Shown here: piece after piece, positions 14,726 to 24,341 of the stretch
Numbering within the stretch: position 1 is the stretch's first letter
Layout: each line of letters begins with the position of its first letter
Assembly: GCF_029626105.1 (NCBI RefSeq)
Contig: NZ_JARUBH010000009.1
Coordinates: forward strand, 2,976,001 to 3,040,000
Direction of reading: 5' to 3'
From: Solwaraspora sp. WMMD792
GTDB lineage: Bacteria > Actinomycetota > Actinomycetes > Mycobacteriales > Micromonosporaceae
DNA: 64,000 nucleotides
Translations under genes and position numbers: made by a program
The notes under the pieces: generated by a model
Seen by the model: the letters and a program-made list of their open reading frames with translations, nothing else
Told to the model about the DNA's origin: nothing
Databases searched by the model: none

Positions 14726-17562
14726 GATCCCTCCGCGGAGACCTGCCCGTCGGCGGCACGGAGCAGCGCTTCCAGGTAGGCGCAGCCCCACACCCCCCAC
14801 CGGCGGTGGGTGCGTTCGATCAGTTCGTCCCACCGGCCCTCGTCGAACAGGTCCACGGCGGTCGCGTCTGTGTCGCCGACGAGCTGCCCAGCGGTGTGCG
14901 GGAAGCCGTGCCGGCCGTGCCCGTGGCTGGTGCCGACCAGCCGGACGATCAGCTCCAGGCTGGCGTCGTCTTGGACGGCGGAGTCCTGGCTGGACAGCGC
15001 GCACCAGGCAGAGACCACGGAGAGCTGTTCGTGGCGCCACCCGGTCGGCAGTCCGGATTTCTGCCGCAGCCGCCGGATGATCCGCGCGTCCCGCACACCG
15101 CTCTTGGCCAGCGGCTCGGGCTGCTTCGGGTCAGCGTTCAGCCACCGCTGGAACCACTCGTCGGCTTTGCCGTCGTCGTGGTGCAGGCCGGCCAGTCGCA
15201 GCACCTGCACCAACTCGGGGGCCAGGCCGAGCCGGCCGGCGACCGTTTCGGCGCGTTGCGCGACGGCGTGGGCGTGCTGGCTCAGCAGCACCTTGCGGCG
15301 GCGCGGAGTCCACGTCTGGCGCAACTCGTCGTCGACGGTCGCTTTCCGCAGGTCGACGACGATCAGCCGGGCGAGTTCCGGCTTGCCGTCGTCGGACTCC
15401 TGCCAGTGCGGAATCACCTCGGCCCCGGCCCGTTCGCTCTCCGGCCGGTCGAGCAGGGCGGCCGCCGCGACCACCATCGGACGCGGGGTCACCGCGTCGC
15501 GGTGCACCCGCAGCAGCTGGGCGGCCTCCATAGGCTCCAGTTCGGCGGCCTCCGGAGTGTCCGGGTCGTCCTGGTCGACGACGGTGGCGGCGACGGCGTC
15601 CAGGAACCGGCGGTGTGCGGCCGTGTCGCGTTCGATCCGCAGCACCACCTGGCCGGGTTTCGGGTCGGCGAGGGCGTCGAGCACGTCGTCGACCCGTTCG
15701 GTGCCGTCCGGGTCGACGACCTTGGAGGTGAACAGCGCAGTGGCGTCGTCGAGGACGAGCAGGTCACCAGGGCGGATCCGCTCTCCGTCGGTCAGCGGGC
15801 GCGGCGCGGGATCCGTGGGTCGGACCAGCATCGGTACGGGCACCGGGTCCGGACCGGCCTTGGCCGCTGCCTCCGCCAGTTCCTTCAGCCGGTCCCGGAT
15901 CCTGGTCGCCGCTTTGATCGACACCGGGAAGACCTCGTACGGGCGGGGCGGCAGGGCCTCGATCAGCTTGACGGCGTCGGAGATGTCGGCCGGCAGCGCC
16001 CGCCGCACCACGACGCCGAACTCGTGGTCGGCTGCGTCGAGGTCGTCGGAGAGCCACAGGTCGAGGTCGTCCTGCGCGGCGGCCAGGTCGTCGCTGGTCC
16101 GGGCCAGCTGCCACGCCTGCGCCAATTCCAGCCGTTGAAGCAGGTCGCGCCGCAGCTCCGGGGCGGGTGGCCGGGGGTCGCGCAGCGCCCACGGGGCGAG
16201 GCCGGCCGGGTCGACGGCCCGCCCGGCCAGCCAGGTGAGGGCCGCCGCCAGGTCGTCCCGCTGGTACGGCCCGGACTGGGCCGCGTCGGGCAGCTCGTCG
16301 GCCGGCACCAGCACGCTGATCTCGGTGACGGGACGGACGCCGAGCCGGTTGACCCGGCCGGCCCGCTGGGCGAGCGCCCCGCCGGGGGCCAGCTCGGTCA
16401 CGGCCGCCGCCAGATCCAGGTCTACCCCGACTTCGAGACTCTGGGTGCTGACCAGGACGTCGACCGTCGGATCTCCGGCGAGGCTGAGCAGCGTTGACGC
16501 GGGCGGCCGCAACCGGTCCACGTCGTACGGCCGCAGCCGCCCACAGATCAACTCGACCTTGAGGTCACGCGCCCGTAGTTCAGTGGCGACGGCAGCGGCC
16601 ACCGCGACACTGTTGACGAAACAGCCGACCGTCGTGCCGTGCGCGTCACCCGACCGTACCGCCTCACGCAACCGTACCGCCTCGTCGGCCAGCGCCGCGA
16701 CGCCCGCCTTGAACGCCGGGCCGGTCTTCGGGATCGGCCAGTTCGGGATCGGCCGCAGGGTGACCGGCTTCGGGGTGGTCAGCCGCTGCCGCAGCGGCGC
16801 GTCCACGGCCAGGTCGTCGGCTTCGACGCCGACGGCCACCCCGGCGTCGGCGTGTGGCGTGGCGGTGGTCTCGACGACCTGCAGCACCGGTACGCCGAGC
16901 GGCTCGTCGGCGACGGCGGCCAGTTCGGCGACCCGGCGGGCGGTGGTCACCAGCTGCCGGGACAGGTGCGCCTCGTCGACGACGGCGACGGTGTCGTAGG
17001 CGAGCAGCCCGGCTTCCCGAGGCCGGGCCTGCGTCCGCGACCCGTAGCCGGCGAGCAGCAGCCGCGACCCCCACATGTCCGGGGTGGCACAGAGCACCGC
17101 CGCACCGGTCGGTTCGTCCAGCCAGGACCGGGACGGCGGCGCGCCGCCGCGCAGCAGGGCCACCGTCAGCGGACTCGCGGTCGGTTCCGCCTGCCCGGTA
17201 CGCAGCGAGTCGAGCGCGGCGGCGACCCGGGCCAGCACGGTCCGGTCGTCTCGGGCCGTCGCCAACAGGTCGGCGATCGCCGTCGCGTGTTCGTGCTGGT
17301 CGTCGACGAGGGCCCGGCGGTCGACGACGAGGGCGAGCCGGCGCGGTACCCGTACGGGGTGGCCGGCGGCCATCAGCGCCACCGCGAACACGTGCACGTC
17401 GATGACGCTGGTCTTGCCGGCCCCGGTCGGCGCGACCAGCTGGTCCGGCCAGCGGCCGGTGGCCAGCAGATGGTCGACCAGCCGTTCCTGCCAGCGGAAC
17501 GGCTGCTGCCCGGCTCGGACGGCGGCGAAGAAGGCGCCGAAGTCGGCGCGGTCGACGCTCAC
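14722..17562 (-). CDS. cas3: Cas3 helicase with C-terminal HD nuclease
   Basis: I start this at GTG 17562, which overlaps the csb2 stop (GTGA), giving 946 residues; a longer frame upstream is a csb2 shadow. Walker A is VAPTGAGKTS at about residue 44. The DEAH box is VVDEAHLSRQ near residue 190. The second RecA domain includes LVSTQSLEVGVDLD and AQRAGRVNRLG (motif VI). The HD nuclease motif, LHHDDGKADEWF, is near residue 800. The helicase-HD order is the reverse of the usual Cas3 and is typical of I-U/I-G. The protein unwinds and degrades target DNA after R-loop formation. Confidence 0.95.
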   Translation of the reverse strand: MSVDRADFGAFFAAVRAGQQPFRWQERLVDHLLATGRWPDQLVAPTGAGKTSVIDVHVFAVALMAAGHPVRVPRRLALVVDRRALVDDQHEHATAIADLLATARDDRTVLARVAAALDSLRTGQAEPTASPLTVALLRGGAPPSRSWLDEPTGAAVLCATPDMWGSRLLLAGYGSRTQARPREAGLLAYDTVAVVDEAHLSRQLVTTARRVAELAAVADEPLGVPVLQVVETTATPHADAGVAVGVEADDLAVDAPLRQRLTTPKPVTLRPIPNWPIPKTGPAFKAGVAALADEAVRLREAVRSGDAHGTTVGCFVNSVAVAAAVATELRARDLKVELICGRLRPYDVDRLRPPASTLLSLAGDPTVDVLVSTQSLEVGVDLDLAAAVTELAPGGALAQRAGRVNRLGVRPVTEISVLVPADELPDAAQSGPYQRDDLAAALTWLAGRAVDPAGLAPWALRDPRPPAPELRRDLLQRLELAQAWQLARTSDDLAAAQDDLDLWLSDDLDAADHEFGVVVRRALPADISDAVKLIEALPPRPYEVFPVSIKAATRIRDRLKELAEAAAKAGPDPVPVPMLVRPTDPAPRPLTDGERIRPGDLLVLDDATALFTSKVVDPDGTERVDDVLDALADPKPGQVVLRIERDTAAHRRFLDAVAATVVDQDDPDTPEAAELEPMEAAQLLRVHRDAVTPRPMVVAAAALLDRPESERAGAEVIPHWQESDDGKPELARLIVVDLRKATVDDELRQTWTPRRRKVLLSQHAHAVAQRAETVAGRLGLAPELVQVLRLAGLHHDDGKADEWFQRWLNADPKQPEPLAKSGVRDARIIRRLRQKSGLPTGWRHEQLSVVSAWCALSSQDSAVQDDASLELIVRLVGTSHGHGRHGFPHTAGQLVGDTDATAVDLFDEGRWDELIERTHRRWGVWGCAYLEALLRAADGQVSAEGS

Positions 17563-19085
17563 CGGGCCAGCCGGCGGGCGATGGCTTCCGGCAGGTCCCG
17601 GGGCACCAGCAGGCCGCCGCCGAGGTGCCGGCTCTGCCCGATCGCGGCGATCGTCCGTGGGCCGGTCAGGTCGCCAAGGTTGAGCACCGCCCGGTACGGC
17701 TGGATGATCGTGTCCTGGTGGACCTTGTGTACGTACCGGCCGACGTCGCCGTCCATCACCCGTACCGCTGATTCGACCCGGACCCCGCGCGCGGACGCCG
17801 CCCTCGCCAACGCCTCGTAGCGGGCTTCTCCCCGCTCCGGCACCTTCTCGAACTGGTCGCGCCAGACCAGGGCGACCGACAACGCGGCGGCGTCGGTGAG
17901 GGACCAGGCGCGGACGCGTCCGCGCGGCGGCCGACTCTCCGGTACGGCGACCGGCTCGGTCTGCCACCATCGCTGCGTGCCGGCGGCCGGCTGCGGCCAG
18001 AACTCGTCGGCCGCGACCTCGACCGGCGGCTTGACCCCGAACGGGCCGGCGGCGACCTTGACCTGCCGCAGGTGGTGCGCCGCCATCCGGATCAGGGTCA
18101 GGTCGATGTCGTCGGCGTCGCGGGGCAGCAGCAACGCCAGCGCGGTGCCGCCGACGTGCGGCGCGTCCGGGCCGACGAACTGGATCGCGCACCGGTTCGC
18201 CGGCTGTCGCGCGTCGTCGGCGTACGCACCGGTGAGGATCGCGGGGGCGCCGTCGCCGACGAGCGAGACCAACGCCCGGTGTACGGCGACCGCGTACCGC
18301 ACCCGCAGCTGTGGCGGGACCGGCTGGTCCATGCCGAACAGCAGCACCGACGTCCACGGCGTCAGCGGTGGCGGCTGCTCCTTAGCGGTGTAGCGGCCGA
18401 GTTCGACGCCGGCGGTCACACTCGGCGGCGCGACCGTCCTCTCACTCGACCTGTGCGCATCGGACTTGAGCGTTGGCGCGGCTGTCGTCTCCCGGTGCGC
18501 CGCTTCGAGGGCGTCCGACCTGCCGGCGACCGCTACCGCCAGGTCGAGCCCGTCGCCGGTGAACAGGTCGGCGTTGCGGTCGAGGCGGTGCGTCGGCTCG
18601 GCCTCGGCGACGACGAGGCGCACCGGTGACTCGGTCGTGCCGAGATAGGGCACCTCCGGGCAGAGCGCGGCCAGCGCGGCGGCCACCGGCTCAGGTGGTG
18701 GCTGCTCCCAGGTCCACGCGTACCCTCCGGTCACCGCGACACCGGTCACCGCCGGCTTACCGACCAGCTTCTCCGCCAGCGGGCCGCGGCCTTCCTTGAC
18801 GATCAAACCCTCCTGCCGGTACGCCGTCGCCGCCCCGCCGTTGGGCAGCGTCTGTGGCACGGCGATGCCATCCGGCGGGTTGGCCTCCAGCCAACGCAGC
18901 GCCTCCCGGTCGGTGTCGCAGGGCTGGAGGCTGTCGCCGTCGGGGACCGCCCGCACCCCTTGGGCGGCAGCGCAGAGCAGGGCGGCGTGCAGCCGGGCCG
19001 GCGACGGCAGCGGGTCGAGCTCGCCGCTGCCGACGTGCCCCTTGTAGACGCCGAGGACCGGCTCGGCGACGATCGCGAAGCTCAC
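17559..19085 (-). CDS. csb2: Csb2, Cas5-Cas6 fusion (GSU0054 family)
   Basis: The 508-residue protein has the N-terminal Cas5-like RAMP start FAIVAEPVLGVYKGH and the PSPARLHAALLCAAAQG segment found in Csb2. The C-terminal half, with RAWSLTDAAALSVALVWRD and a glycine-rich end (SRHLGGGLLVPRDL), corresponds to the Cas6-like domain. In type I-G this protein caps the crRNA 5' handle and cleaves pre-crRNA. The GTG at 19085 overlaps the csb1 stop, and its own stop overlaps the cas3 start. The catalytic residue of the Cas6 part cannot be named from sequence alone. Confidence 0.92.
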   Translation of the reverse strand: MSFAIVAEPVLGVYKGHVGSGELDPLPSPARLHAALLCAAAQGVRAVPDGDSLQPCDTDREALRWLEANPPDGIAVPQTLPNGGAATAYRQEGLIVKEGRGPLAEKLVGKPAVTGVAVTGGYAWTWEQPPPEPVAAALAALCPEVPYLGTTESPVRLVVAEAEPTHRLDRNADLFTGDGLDLAVAVAGRSDALEAAHRETTAAPTLKSDAHRSSERTVAPPSVTAGVELGRYTAKEQPPPLTPWTSVLLFGMDQPVPPQLRVRYAVAVHRALVSLVGDGAPAILTGAYADDARQPANRCAIQFVGPDAPHVGGTALALLLPRDADDIDLTLIRMAAHHLRQVKVAAGPFGVKPPVEVAADEFWPQPAAGTQRWWQTEPVAVPESRPPRGRVRAWSLTDAAALSVALVWRDQFEKVPERGEARYEALARAASARGVRVESAVRVMDGDVGRYVHKVHQDTIIQPYRAVLNLGDLTGPRTIAAIGQSRHLGGGLLVPRDLPEAIARRLAR

Positions 19086-20317
19086 TGGTCGTCACCCGTT
19101 TCGAGCGCGCCGGAGACGATGTCCGGGTTGCCGTCGACCCGCATCGCCAGACCCGACCAGGTCACGTCGGCGACCTTCTCGGCGTGTGCGAGGGCCTCGC
19201 CGAGCAGCAGGTCGGCGGCGTCGATGCTCAGCGGCTCGACGTCGGCGAACGATCCGCCGCGCTGGTCGAGCCGGACCTTCGGCTGCTCGGCCTCGACCAG
19301 GTCGCAGTTGGCCCGCAGGCACAGCTCGGCGTCGGAACGGGCGAGCGCGTTGAGCGCCAACGCGGCCAGCAGCGCCCGGCAGGCGGCGTCACCGTCGACG
19401 CCGGCACCGAAGCGCATCTGCCGCAGCGTCGCGAACGACAACACGTGCGTACGGATGATGGTGTCGCAGGCGACGCCGGCCAGCTGGTCGAGGGTGGGCG
19501 GGATGCCGCCGAGGCCGAGCGCGGATGCCGATTCCGCGGTGCCGACCTTGATCGCGTTGGCTGCCTTGAGGATCTTGCTGTGCGTGACTGGGCTCAGCTC
19601 GGCCTGCTGCCGGTTCGCCGTCTCGGTCATCGTCTTCTTGTCGAGGTTGATCTGCATGCCGACCGGGTCGACCCGCGCCCCGCCCCGACGGCCGGGCTTG
19701 GGCTCCATCAGGGCGCCGGTCTCGTCCCGGCTCGCCGCGACGAAGCCGACGATCTCGCCGACCAGGGCGCTGCGCCAGCGACCCTGCCGGCTGCGTCGGC
19801 TCGAATCCCAGCCACCGAAGACCAGCGTGATCGGGCTGGTCTCCAGCAGCGCCCGCGCGTTCGCCGGGCTAGCGTCCCGCACCGCCCGGTACTCGGGAGT
19901 CTGCGTGGTCGGCACCCCGTCGATCGTGCCGGCGCGAATGTGACCGTCGAAGACCCGGTGCGGCAACGTCAGGTCGTAGTAACGCTCGACCGCGCCGTCC
20001 CGCTCATAGGTGACCTGCACGTGCGGCACCCGCGACAGCAGCGAGTGTCCGTCCTCGATGGCCTGAGCGAGGGCCTGCTCGGCCCGGTTCAGCTGCGATT
20101 GTTTGCTGTCGATGATCGCCGCGTACCGGCTCTCGTCACCAAGGAAGCGCTGCTCGTACGCGTACACCGACCCCTTCCCGCGCTCGGGTGCGAACTTGGC
20201 CGGCGCGACCGAGGTGTGCCGGCCGCCGGCCGGCTCCAACGTGGTCGTTGACGTCAGACAGCTCGACCCACCGGGCGACCCGGCGGCCAGCAACACATCA
20301 AGATCCAACGAACGCAC
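19082..20317 (-). CDS. csb1: Csb1, Cas7-like backbone subunit (GSU0053 family)
   Basis: This 411-residue protein has the Csb1/GSU0053 hallmarks TLVFGGWDSSRRSRQGRWRS and RVDPVGMQINLDKKTM. It polymerises along the crRNA as the Cas7 backbone of the type I-G surveillance complex. The start is GTG 20317, with GAAAGGA a few bases upstream. It is the first core cas gene, 97 bases after the tandem ATPase. That gap holds an inverted repeat at 20386/20413 and may contain a promoter, so the core cas genes could be transcribed with or without the upstream module. Confidence 0.94.
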   Translation of the reverse strand: MRSLDLDVLLAAGSPGGSSCLTSTTTLEPAGGRHTSVAPAKFAPERGKGSVYAYEQRFLGDESRYAAIIDSKQSQLNRAEQALAQAIEDGHSLLSRVPHVQVTYERDGAVERYYDLTLPHRVFDGHIRAGTIDGVPTTQTPEYRAVRDASPANARALLETSPITLVFGGWDSSRRSRQGRWRSALVGEIVGFVAASRDETGALMEPKPGRRGGARVDPVGMQINLDKKTMTETANRQQAELSPVTHSKILKAANAIKVGTAESASALGLGGIPPTLDQLAGVACDTIIRTHVLSFATLRQMRFGAGVDGDAACRALLAALALNALARSDAELCLRANCDLVEAEQPKVRLDQRGGSFADVEPLSIDAADLLLGEALAHAEKVADVTWSGLAMRVDGNPDIVSGALETGDDQ

Positions 20318-20385
20318 TCAGAATTCCTTTCTCATTTGCATCGGCGCGGGGGCAGCACTCACCGAGGACGGATGTACTGAAGCGC

Positions 20386-20420
20386 CGATAGGGGATTACT
20401 CGGCGGGCGACACCCTATCG
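20386..20420 (-). other. Inverted repeat across the ATPase stop codon
   Basis: CGATAGGG at 20386-20393 is the exact reverse complement of CCCTATCG at 20413-20420, separated by 19 bases. The right arm covers the TAG stop of the tandem ATPase. It lies just upstream of csb1 and could be an attenuator or weak terminator between the upstream module and the cas genes. The function is inference. Confidence 0.5.
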
Positions 20421-23400
20421 TCCGGTGGCGACATTCTTTGGCTGGGTGCGGACGAGGACGTCTTCGGCGGTGAGTGGGCTCGCCGGATGGTGGGTGAGGC
20501 AGAGCGGCGTACGGGCCTTGCGGAACGGCTGGCCTTCGACCGCGACGTAGAACTGTCCGCTGGTCAGCTGCGAGATGTCCGGCACGTCGCCGCCCTTGAA
20601 CCGGGCCATCTCGCGGGCCGCTTCGATGTGCACCGGCGCGTTGAGCAGCCCGAAGAACTGCGTCGCCGCGTTGCCGGGGATCTGACTGTGCAGGCCCTTC
20701 GGCGCCTGGGTGGCGAAGACCAGGCCGAGGCCGTACTTGCGGGCCTGGGAGGCGAGCATCAACGTGCTGCGGGTGCAGGGCGTGATCGGCCCGGACGGGG
20801 CTAGGGTCTGCGCCTCGTCCATCACCAGCAGCCCGCCCAGCGGCCGGTCACCGGCCGGGTTCCGCTTGACCCAGGCGAAGAGGGCAAGCTGAAGCTGATT
20901 GACGAAGCCCTGCCGTTTCTCCTCCCCCGGCAGGCCGACGAAACTGATCACCGAGACGCGGGCGCGTTTGCCCGGGGCCGGGGTCAGCAGCGTGCCCGGG
21001 TCGGCCGACTCACCCGTACCGCCGAACAGCGGGTCGTTGATCCGCGCCGCCTCCAGATTCTCGGCCAGGTCGGCGGCGATCGCCGCCGCGCCGGCCAGCT
21101 CGCTCACCCCGTCGGGCAGATCGCGGAGCAGGGCGATCAGCCCGGCGAGGGTCGCCGTCGCACCGTGCCGGCCGTAATGGCGCAACGCCTGCCGCAGGAC
21201 GGCCTGCCCACGCATCGCCTTGGCGGTGTTGGCGGCCACCTTGGCGCGCGGGGCCAGCGCGTCGACGGCGCTGTCCACCGCCTGGGTGAACTCGTCCGGA
21301 TCATCACGTACGCCAGAGAAGTCCGGCAGCGGCTGGAACGTCAACGGCCGGCCGCCCTCCCGACCCGGCGTCCACACCACGACCTCGGTCGCGGCGAGAT
21401 AGTCGGCGGCGGCCCGCGCGTCGCCGTCACCCCACGCGGCCGGCGGCTCCGGCCACGGGTCACCGAGCCGGGCCAGGTCGTTGTTGGGGTCCAGGACGAT
21501 CGCGGACACGCCAAGCAGCGCGCACTCCTCGACCAGTCGCCGGATCAGGACGGTCTTGCCGGATCCCGAGCCGGCGAAGATCGCGACGTGTTTGCGCAGC
21601 GCGGCCAGCTCCACCCGTACCGGGTCGCCGTTGTCGAAGTCTGCGCCGACGCGCAGCCGCACTCCGGCCGGTTCAGCCTCGGCATCGGCGGCCGGCTCAG
21701 CCGCCGGTTGCTCAGCAGCCGGTTCGGATGCGACGGCGGTGCCGGGTCCGTCGGATGCGGCCGGTTCGCGGGACGCGTCGGCGAGCGCGGTCGACAACAA
21801 CGCGGTACGCGAGGCGGGCCGCCGGTCGGCCAGCCAGGTCTGCAGTCCGTCCGGTTCCTCGGCGAGGAGTGTCCGCAGCGCGACCAGGCTGCGCAGGTCG
21901 TCCTCGGTGACCGGCAGCGTCCGCCCACCGGCGGCGACGAAATCGTCCGCCGCCTTGCGCACGGCAGGAGTTTGCGGCCACTCGTCGTTACGCAGGATGA
22001 ACAGTCGACGGTCGGCGACGCCGTGTGCCAACCCGGCGGCGACGCAGGCGTTGCGCAGCCGGGCCAGCTCGGCGTTGTAGTGCTGCGCGGCGATGGCCCG
22101 GAACGCCCAGTGGGCCTCGTCGCCGGTCGAGTCGTCGAGGGTGCGCCGTAGCCGGGCGTGCAGCACCGGCCGGCGGGCCGGGATGGTGTCCTGCTCGAAG
22201 TCGGTGTCCGCGCTTTCCCAAGTCCAGGCGCGCAGGCCGGCGGCGAGCAGCTGCGGCACCTGGGTGTCCTCATTGGCCGGGTCGAGCAGTCCGGCTACCT
22301 GCGCGTTCGCGCGAAGTTCGGCGTACCGCTGATCGAGCGTGCCCAACGACGAGCCGTCAGCGGCCGGTGTCGTCGGCCTCGTCGGCGTCGGTTTCGCCTC
22401 GGCGGTCGGCTTCTCGGCGGCGGCCGGGGTGAGCGTGGTCAGCGTGGTCATCTCGGTGACCTGGCCGTCGCGAACGCACGCGCGGATGTGTTTCTCGACG
22501 TTGATGAGCAGCTGCCGTGGGGTGAAATCCGGGGCGTCGGCGAACGCTTCGGGTCGCACCGGCCAGCTCGGGTACGGCGGCACGAACCCGACGTCGGCGT
22601 AGTGTGCGGCGAGCCGGCGTTCGACCAGGGTCCGGCCGAGGTCTGCGTCCGGGATCGATTCGAGCGGGGCGGTTTCCCGGAACCGGTCCTGGGCGGTGTC
22701 GACCGCGTTGCTTTTGATCAACGCCCAGGAGACGGGTAGCAGCGACAGCACGGTCAGCGTCCGGTGGGTCAGCTCCCGCAGCTCCATCAGGCCGCTGGCT
22801 ACCTGGTCGATCGAGACCGCCGCCCGCCAGCCGTCCTCCTCCGCGCCGGTGCTGGGCGGCCCGGAAGCGTGGCTGCGGTTGGCCACCTGCGCGATCAGGC
22901 CGTCGACCTGGTCCACCGCGATGACCGACGGTCCGGTCAGCGCCAGCAGGCGTGACACATCGGAGACGATCTCCTGCGGCAGCCGCCGGGCCGGCCGGAT
23001 GCCCCAGGCGAGGCGTTCGCCGGGCTCGGCCTCATCGCCGGCGAGCAGGTACGAGTTGGCGACGTCCTGGGCTCGCGGGTCGATGCCGGCGAGCAGGGTC
23101 AGCGCGCGGGCGGTGTCCCGGCAGCCGATCCCGATCCGACGATTCGACCAGCTCAGCGCGGCCACGAACTCGTTGAGCCGGTCCACGGTCATCGGGGCCC
23201 GGCCGGTCACCGCCATCCGGGTCACCACGGACAGTTCGAGGCCGTCGACGAGCCGGTGCAGAAACATCTGCAGCTGGGTGGTGCCGTCGTCGTCCACCGG
23301 CTGGTGCAGACCGTCGACCATCGACACGGCGGCGCTGCGCCAGAAGGCGCTGGCGTCGAGCAGGTTGATCAGGAAGAAGTAGCCGCCGTCGAGCTGGGTC

Positions 23401-23639
23401 AACTCGCGGACCCGGCTGAGCAGGTGGGTCTTGCCCGCGCCGCGTTGGCCCTGCACAGCGACACCGATCGGGCTGGTGTCCGGGCTCCTCTTGGCCAGCG
23501 CCAGTCCGTCGAGGATGGTCCGGAGCACGTCCGGGTGCAGCCCGTCCACGTGGGACGCCGCCGGCCGCCAGACGTCGTTCATCGCCGGCGTGTAGTTGAA
23601 CTGCAGATGGGTGAGTGCTTTCAGCGCTGCTTCGGTCAT
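20415..23639 (-). CDS. Tandem ATPase, C-terminal half HerA/FtsK-like
   Basis: I start at ATG 23639, which overlaps the stop of the winged-helix gene, giving 1074 residues; longer frames upstream are shadows. The first ATPase has Walker A QGQRGAGKTHLL at residues 63-74 and a Walker B strand SVIAVDQVDG near 240. A low-complexity linker rich in Ala, Glu and Pro follows. The second ATPase has Walker A FAGSGSGKTVLIRRL near 690, Walker B GGLLVMDEAQTLAP near 938 and the sensor strand LGLVFATQAPKG, as in HerA/VirD4/FtsK DNA-pumping ATPases. No transmembrane segment is seen. Its partners are a winged-helix protein and a nuclease, and it lies directly upstream of the cas genes. A DNA-translocating defence function is inference. 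Confidence 0.85.
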   Translation of the reverse strand: MTEAALKALTHLQFNYTPAMNDVWRPAASHVDGLHPDVLRTILDGLALAKRSPDTSPIGVAVQGQRGAGKTHLLSRVRELTQLDGGYFFLINLLDASAFWRSAAVSMVDGLHQPVDDDGTTQLQMFLHRLVDGLELSVVTRMAVTGRAPMTVDRLNEFVAALSWSNRRIGIGCRDTARALTLLAGIDPRAQDVANSYLLAGDEAEPGERLAWGIRPARRLPQEIVSDVSRLLALTGPSVIAVDQVDGLIAQVANRSHASGPPSTGAEEDGWRAAVSIDQVASGLMELRELTHRTLTVLSLLPVSWALIKSNAVDTAQDRFRETAPLESIPDADLGRTLVERRLAAHYADVGFVPPYPSWPVRPEAFADAPDFTPRQLLINVEKHIRACVRDGQVTEMTTLTTLTPAAAEKPTAEAKPTPTRPTTPAADGSSLGTLDQRYAELRANAQVAGLLDPANEDTQVPQLLAAGLRAWTWESADTDFEQDTIPARRPVLHARLRRTLDDSTGDEAHWAFRAIAAQHYNAELARLRNACVAAGLAHGVADRRLFILRNDEWPQTPAVRKAADDFVAAGGRTLPVTEDDLRSLVALRTLLAEEPDGLQTWLADRRPASRTALLSTALADASREPAASDGPGTAVASEPAAEQPAAEPAADAEAEPAGVRLRVGADFDNGDPVRVELAALRKHVAIFAGSGSGKTVLIRRLVEECALLGVSAIVLDPNNDLARLGDPWPEPPAAWGDGDARAAADYLAATEVVVWTPGREGGRPLTFQPLPDFSGVRDDPDEFTQAVDSAVDALAPRAKVAANTAKAMRGQAVLRQALRHYGRHGATATLAGLIALLRDLPDGVSELAGAAAIAADLAENLEAARINDPLFGGTGESADPGTLLTPAPGKRARVSVISFVGLPGEEKRQGFVNQLQLALFAWVKRNPAGDRPLGGLLVMDEAQTLAPSGPITPCTRSTLMLASQARKYGLGLVFATQAPKGLHSQIPGNAATQFFGLLNAPVHIEAAREMARFKGGDVPDISQLTSGQFYVAVEGQPFRKARTPLCLTHHPASPLTAEDVLVRTQPKNVATGR

Positions 23640-24340
23640 GACGCCGCCATGGTGATCATGTGCTTGGGCTGATCGCCGACCACGACGGCGGCGGCCCGGG
23701 TCCGGGCGTCGAGGGCCTTCTGGTTGGCTTCCGGCACCAGGGTGACGCCGGGTCGGCGGTGCAGCCGGCGCAGGGCGGCGTCGATGTCGGCCCGGTCGAG
23801 GTCGTCGACCAGGTCGCGCAGGTCGGCAAGATTGACCAGGTCGCCGGCCCGGCTGGCAACCTTGTGGTACGCGGACAGTACGCGCTCCTCGACGGTTGGC
23901 TCGTCCGCGGCTGACTCGTTCGCTTTCGGCGCGTCGGGCACGGCCGGTAGGTCCTCGGCGACCGGCAGGTCCTTGGCGGCGGGGGCGTTCGAGGCGGTCA
24001 CGAACTCGCCGAGGCTGAGTCGCTGCGCGGTCAGAAAACGATCCAATCGCAGGAGTACGGCGTAGAGTGCACCGCCGATGGCACCCGAACCGGGTGGCGG
24101 CGAGCCCGCAGCAAGTTCGGTGCGGCAACGCCGCCAACCCGCTTCACTCAACGTCAGGACGAGCCGGCGGGGCGTACCGCCGACTTCGATCAGTTTCAAC
24201 CGCGCCAGCTTTTCCCGGGAGGGCTTCTTCAGCTCACAGCGATGATCATTGGTGAGGCTCGCATTGGGCACCGGGCCTGCCTCGGCCAGGAGAATCAGCA
24301 GCGCCGACGTCTCGACCATGGTCAACTTTTCGTCCGACAT
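23636..24340 (-). CDS. Winged-helix-like protein of the ATPase-nuclease module
   Basis: This 234-residue protein begins with a helix-rich segment and a likely winged helix (TSALLILLAEAGPVP, then PSREKLARLKLIEVG and RRLVLTLSEAGWRR, roughly residues 11-75). A Pro/Ala/Glu-rich linker leads to a second small helical domain (VLSAYHKVASRAGDLVNLADLRDLV and DIDAALRRLHRRPGVTLVPE) that may be another winged helix. It could be a DNA-binding adaptor for the adjacent ATPase. The start follows the nuclease stop by one base, and the stop overlaps the ATPase start, so the three are tightly coupled. I do not recognise a named family. Confidence 0.7.
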   Translation of the reverse strand: MSDEKLTMVETSALLILLAEAGPVPNASLTNDHRCELKKPSREKLARLKLIEVGGTPRRLVLTLSEAGWRRCRTELAAGSPPPGSGAIGGALYAVLLRLDRFLTAQRLSLGEFVTASNAPAAKDLPVAEDLPAVPDAPKANESAADEPTVEERVLSAYHKVASRAGDLVNLADLRDLVDDLDRADIDAALRRLHRRPGVTLVPEANQKALDARTRAAAVVVGDQPKHMITMAAS

Positions 24341-24341
24341 G

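Noticed and set aside
14726-15040. N-terminal extension of csb3
   Set aside because: It overlaps cas3 out of frame and is low complexity; ATG 14725 overlaps the cas3 stop as in the other gene pairs.
17563-18357. N-terminal extension of the cas3 frame
   Set aside because: It is an Arg/Gly-rich shadow of csb2. The coupled GTG at 17562 gives a normal Cas3 start.
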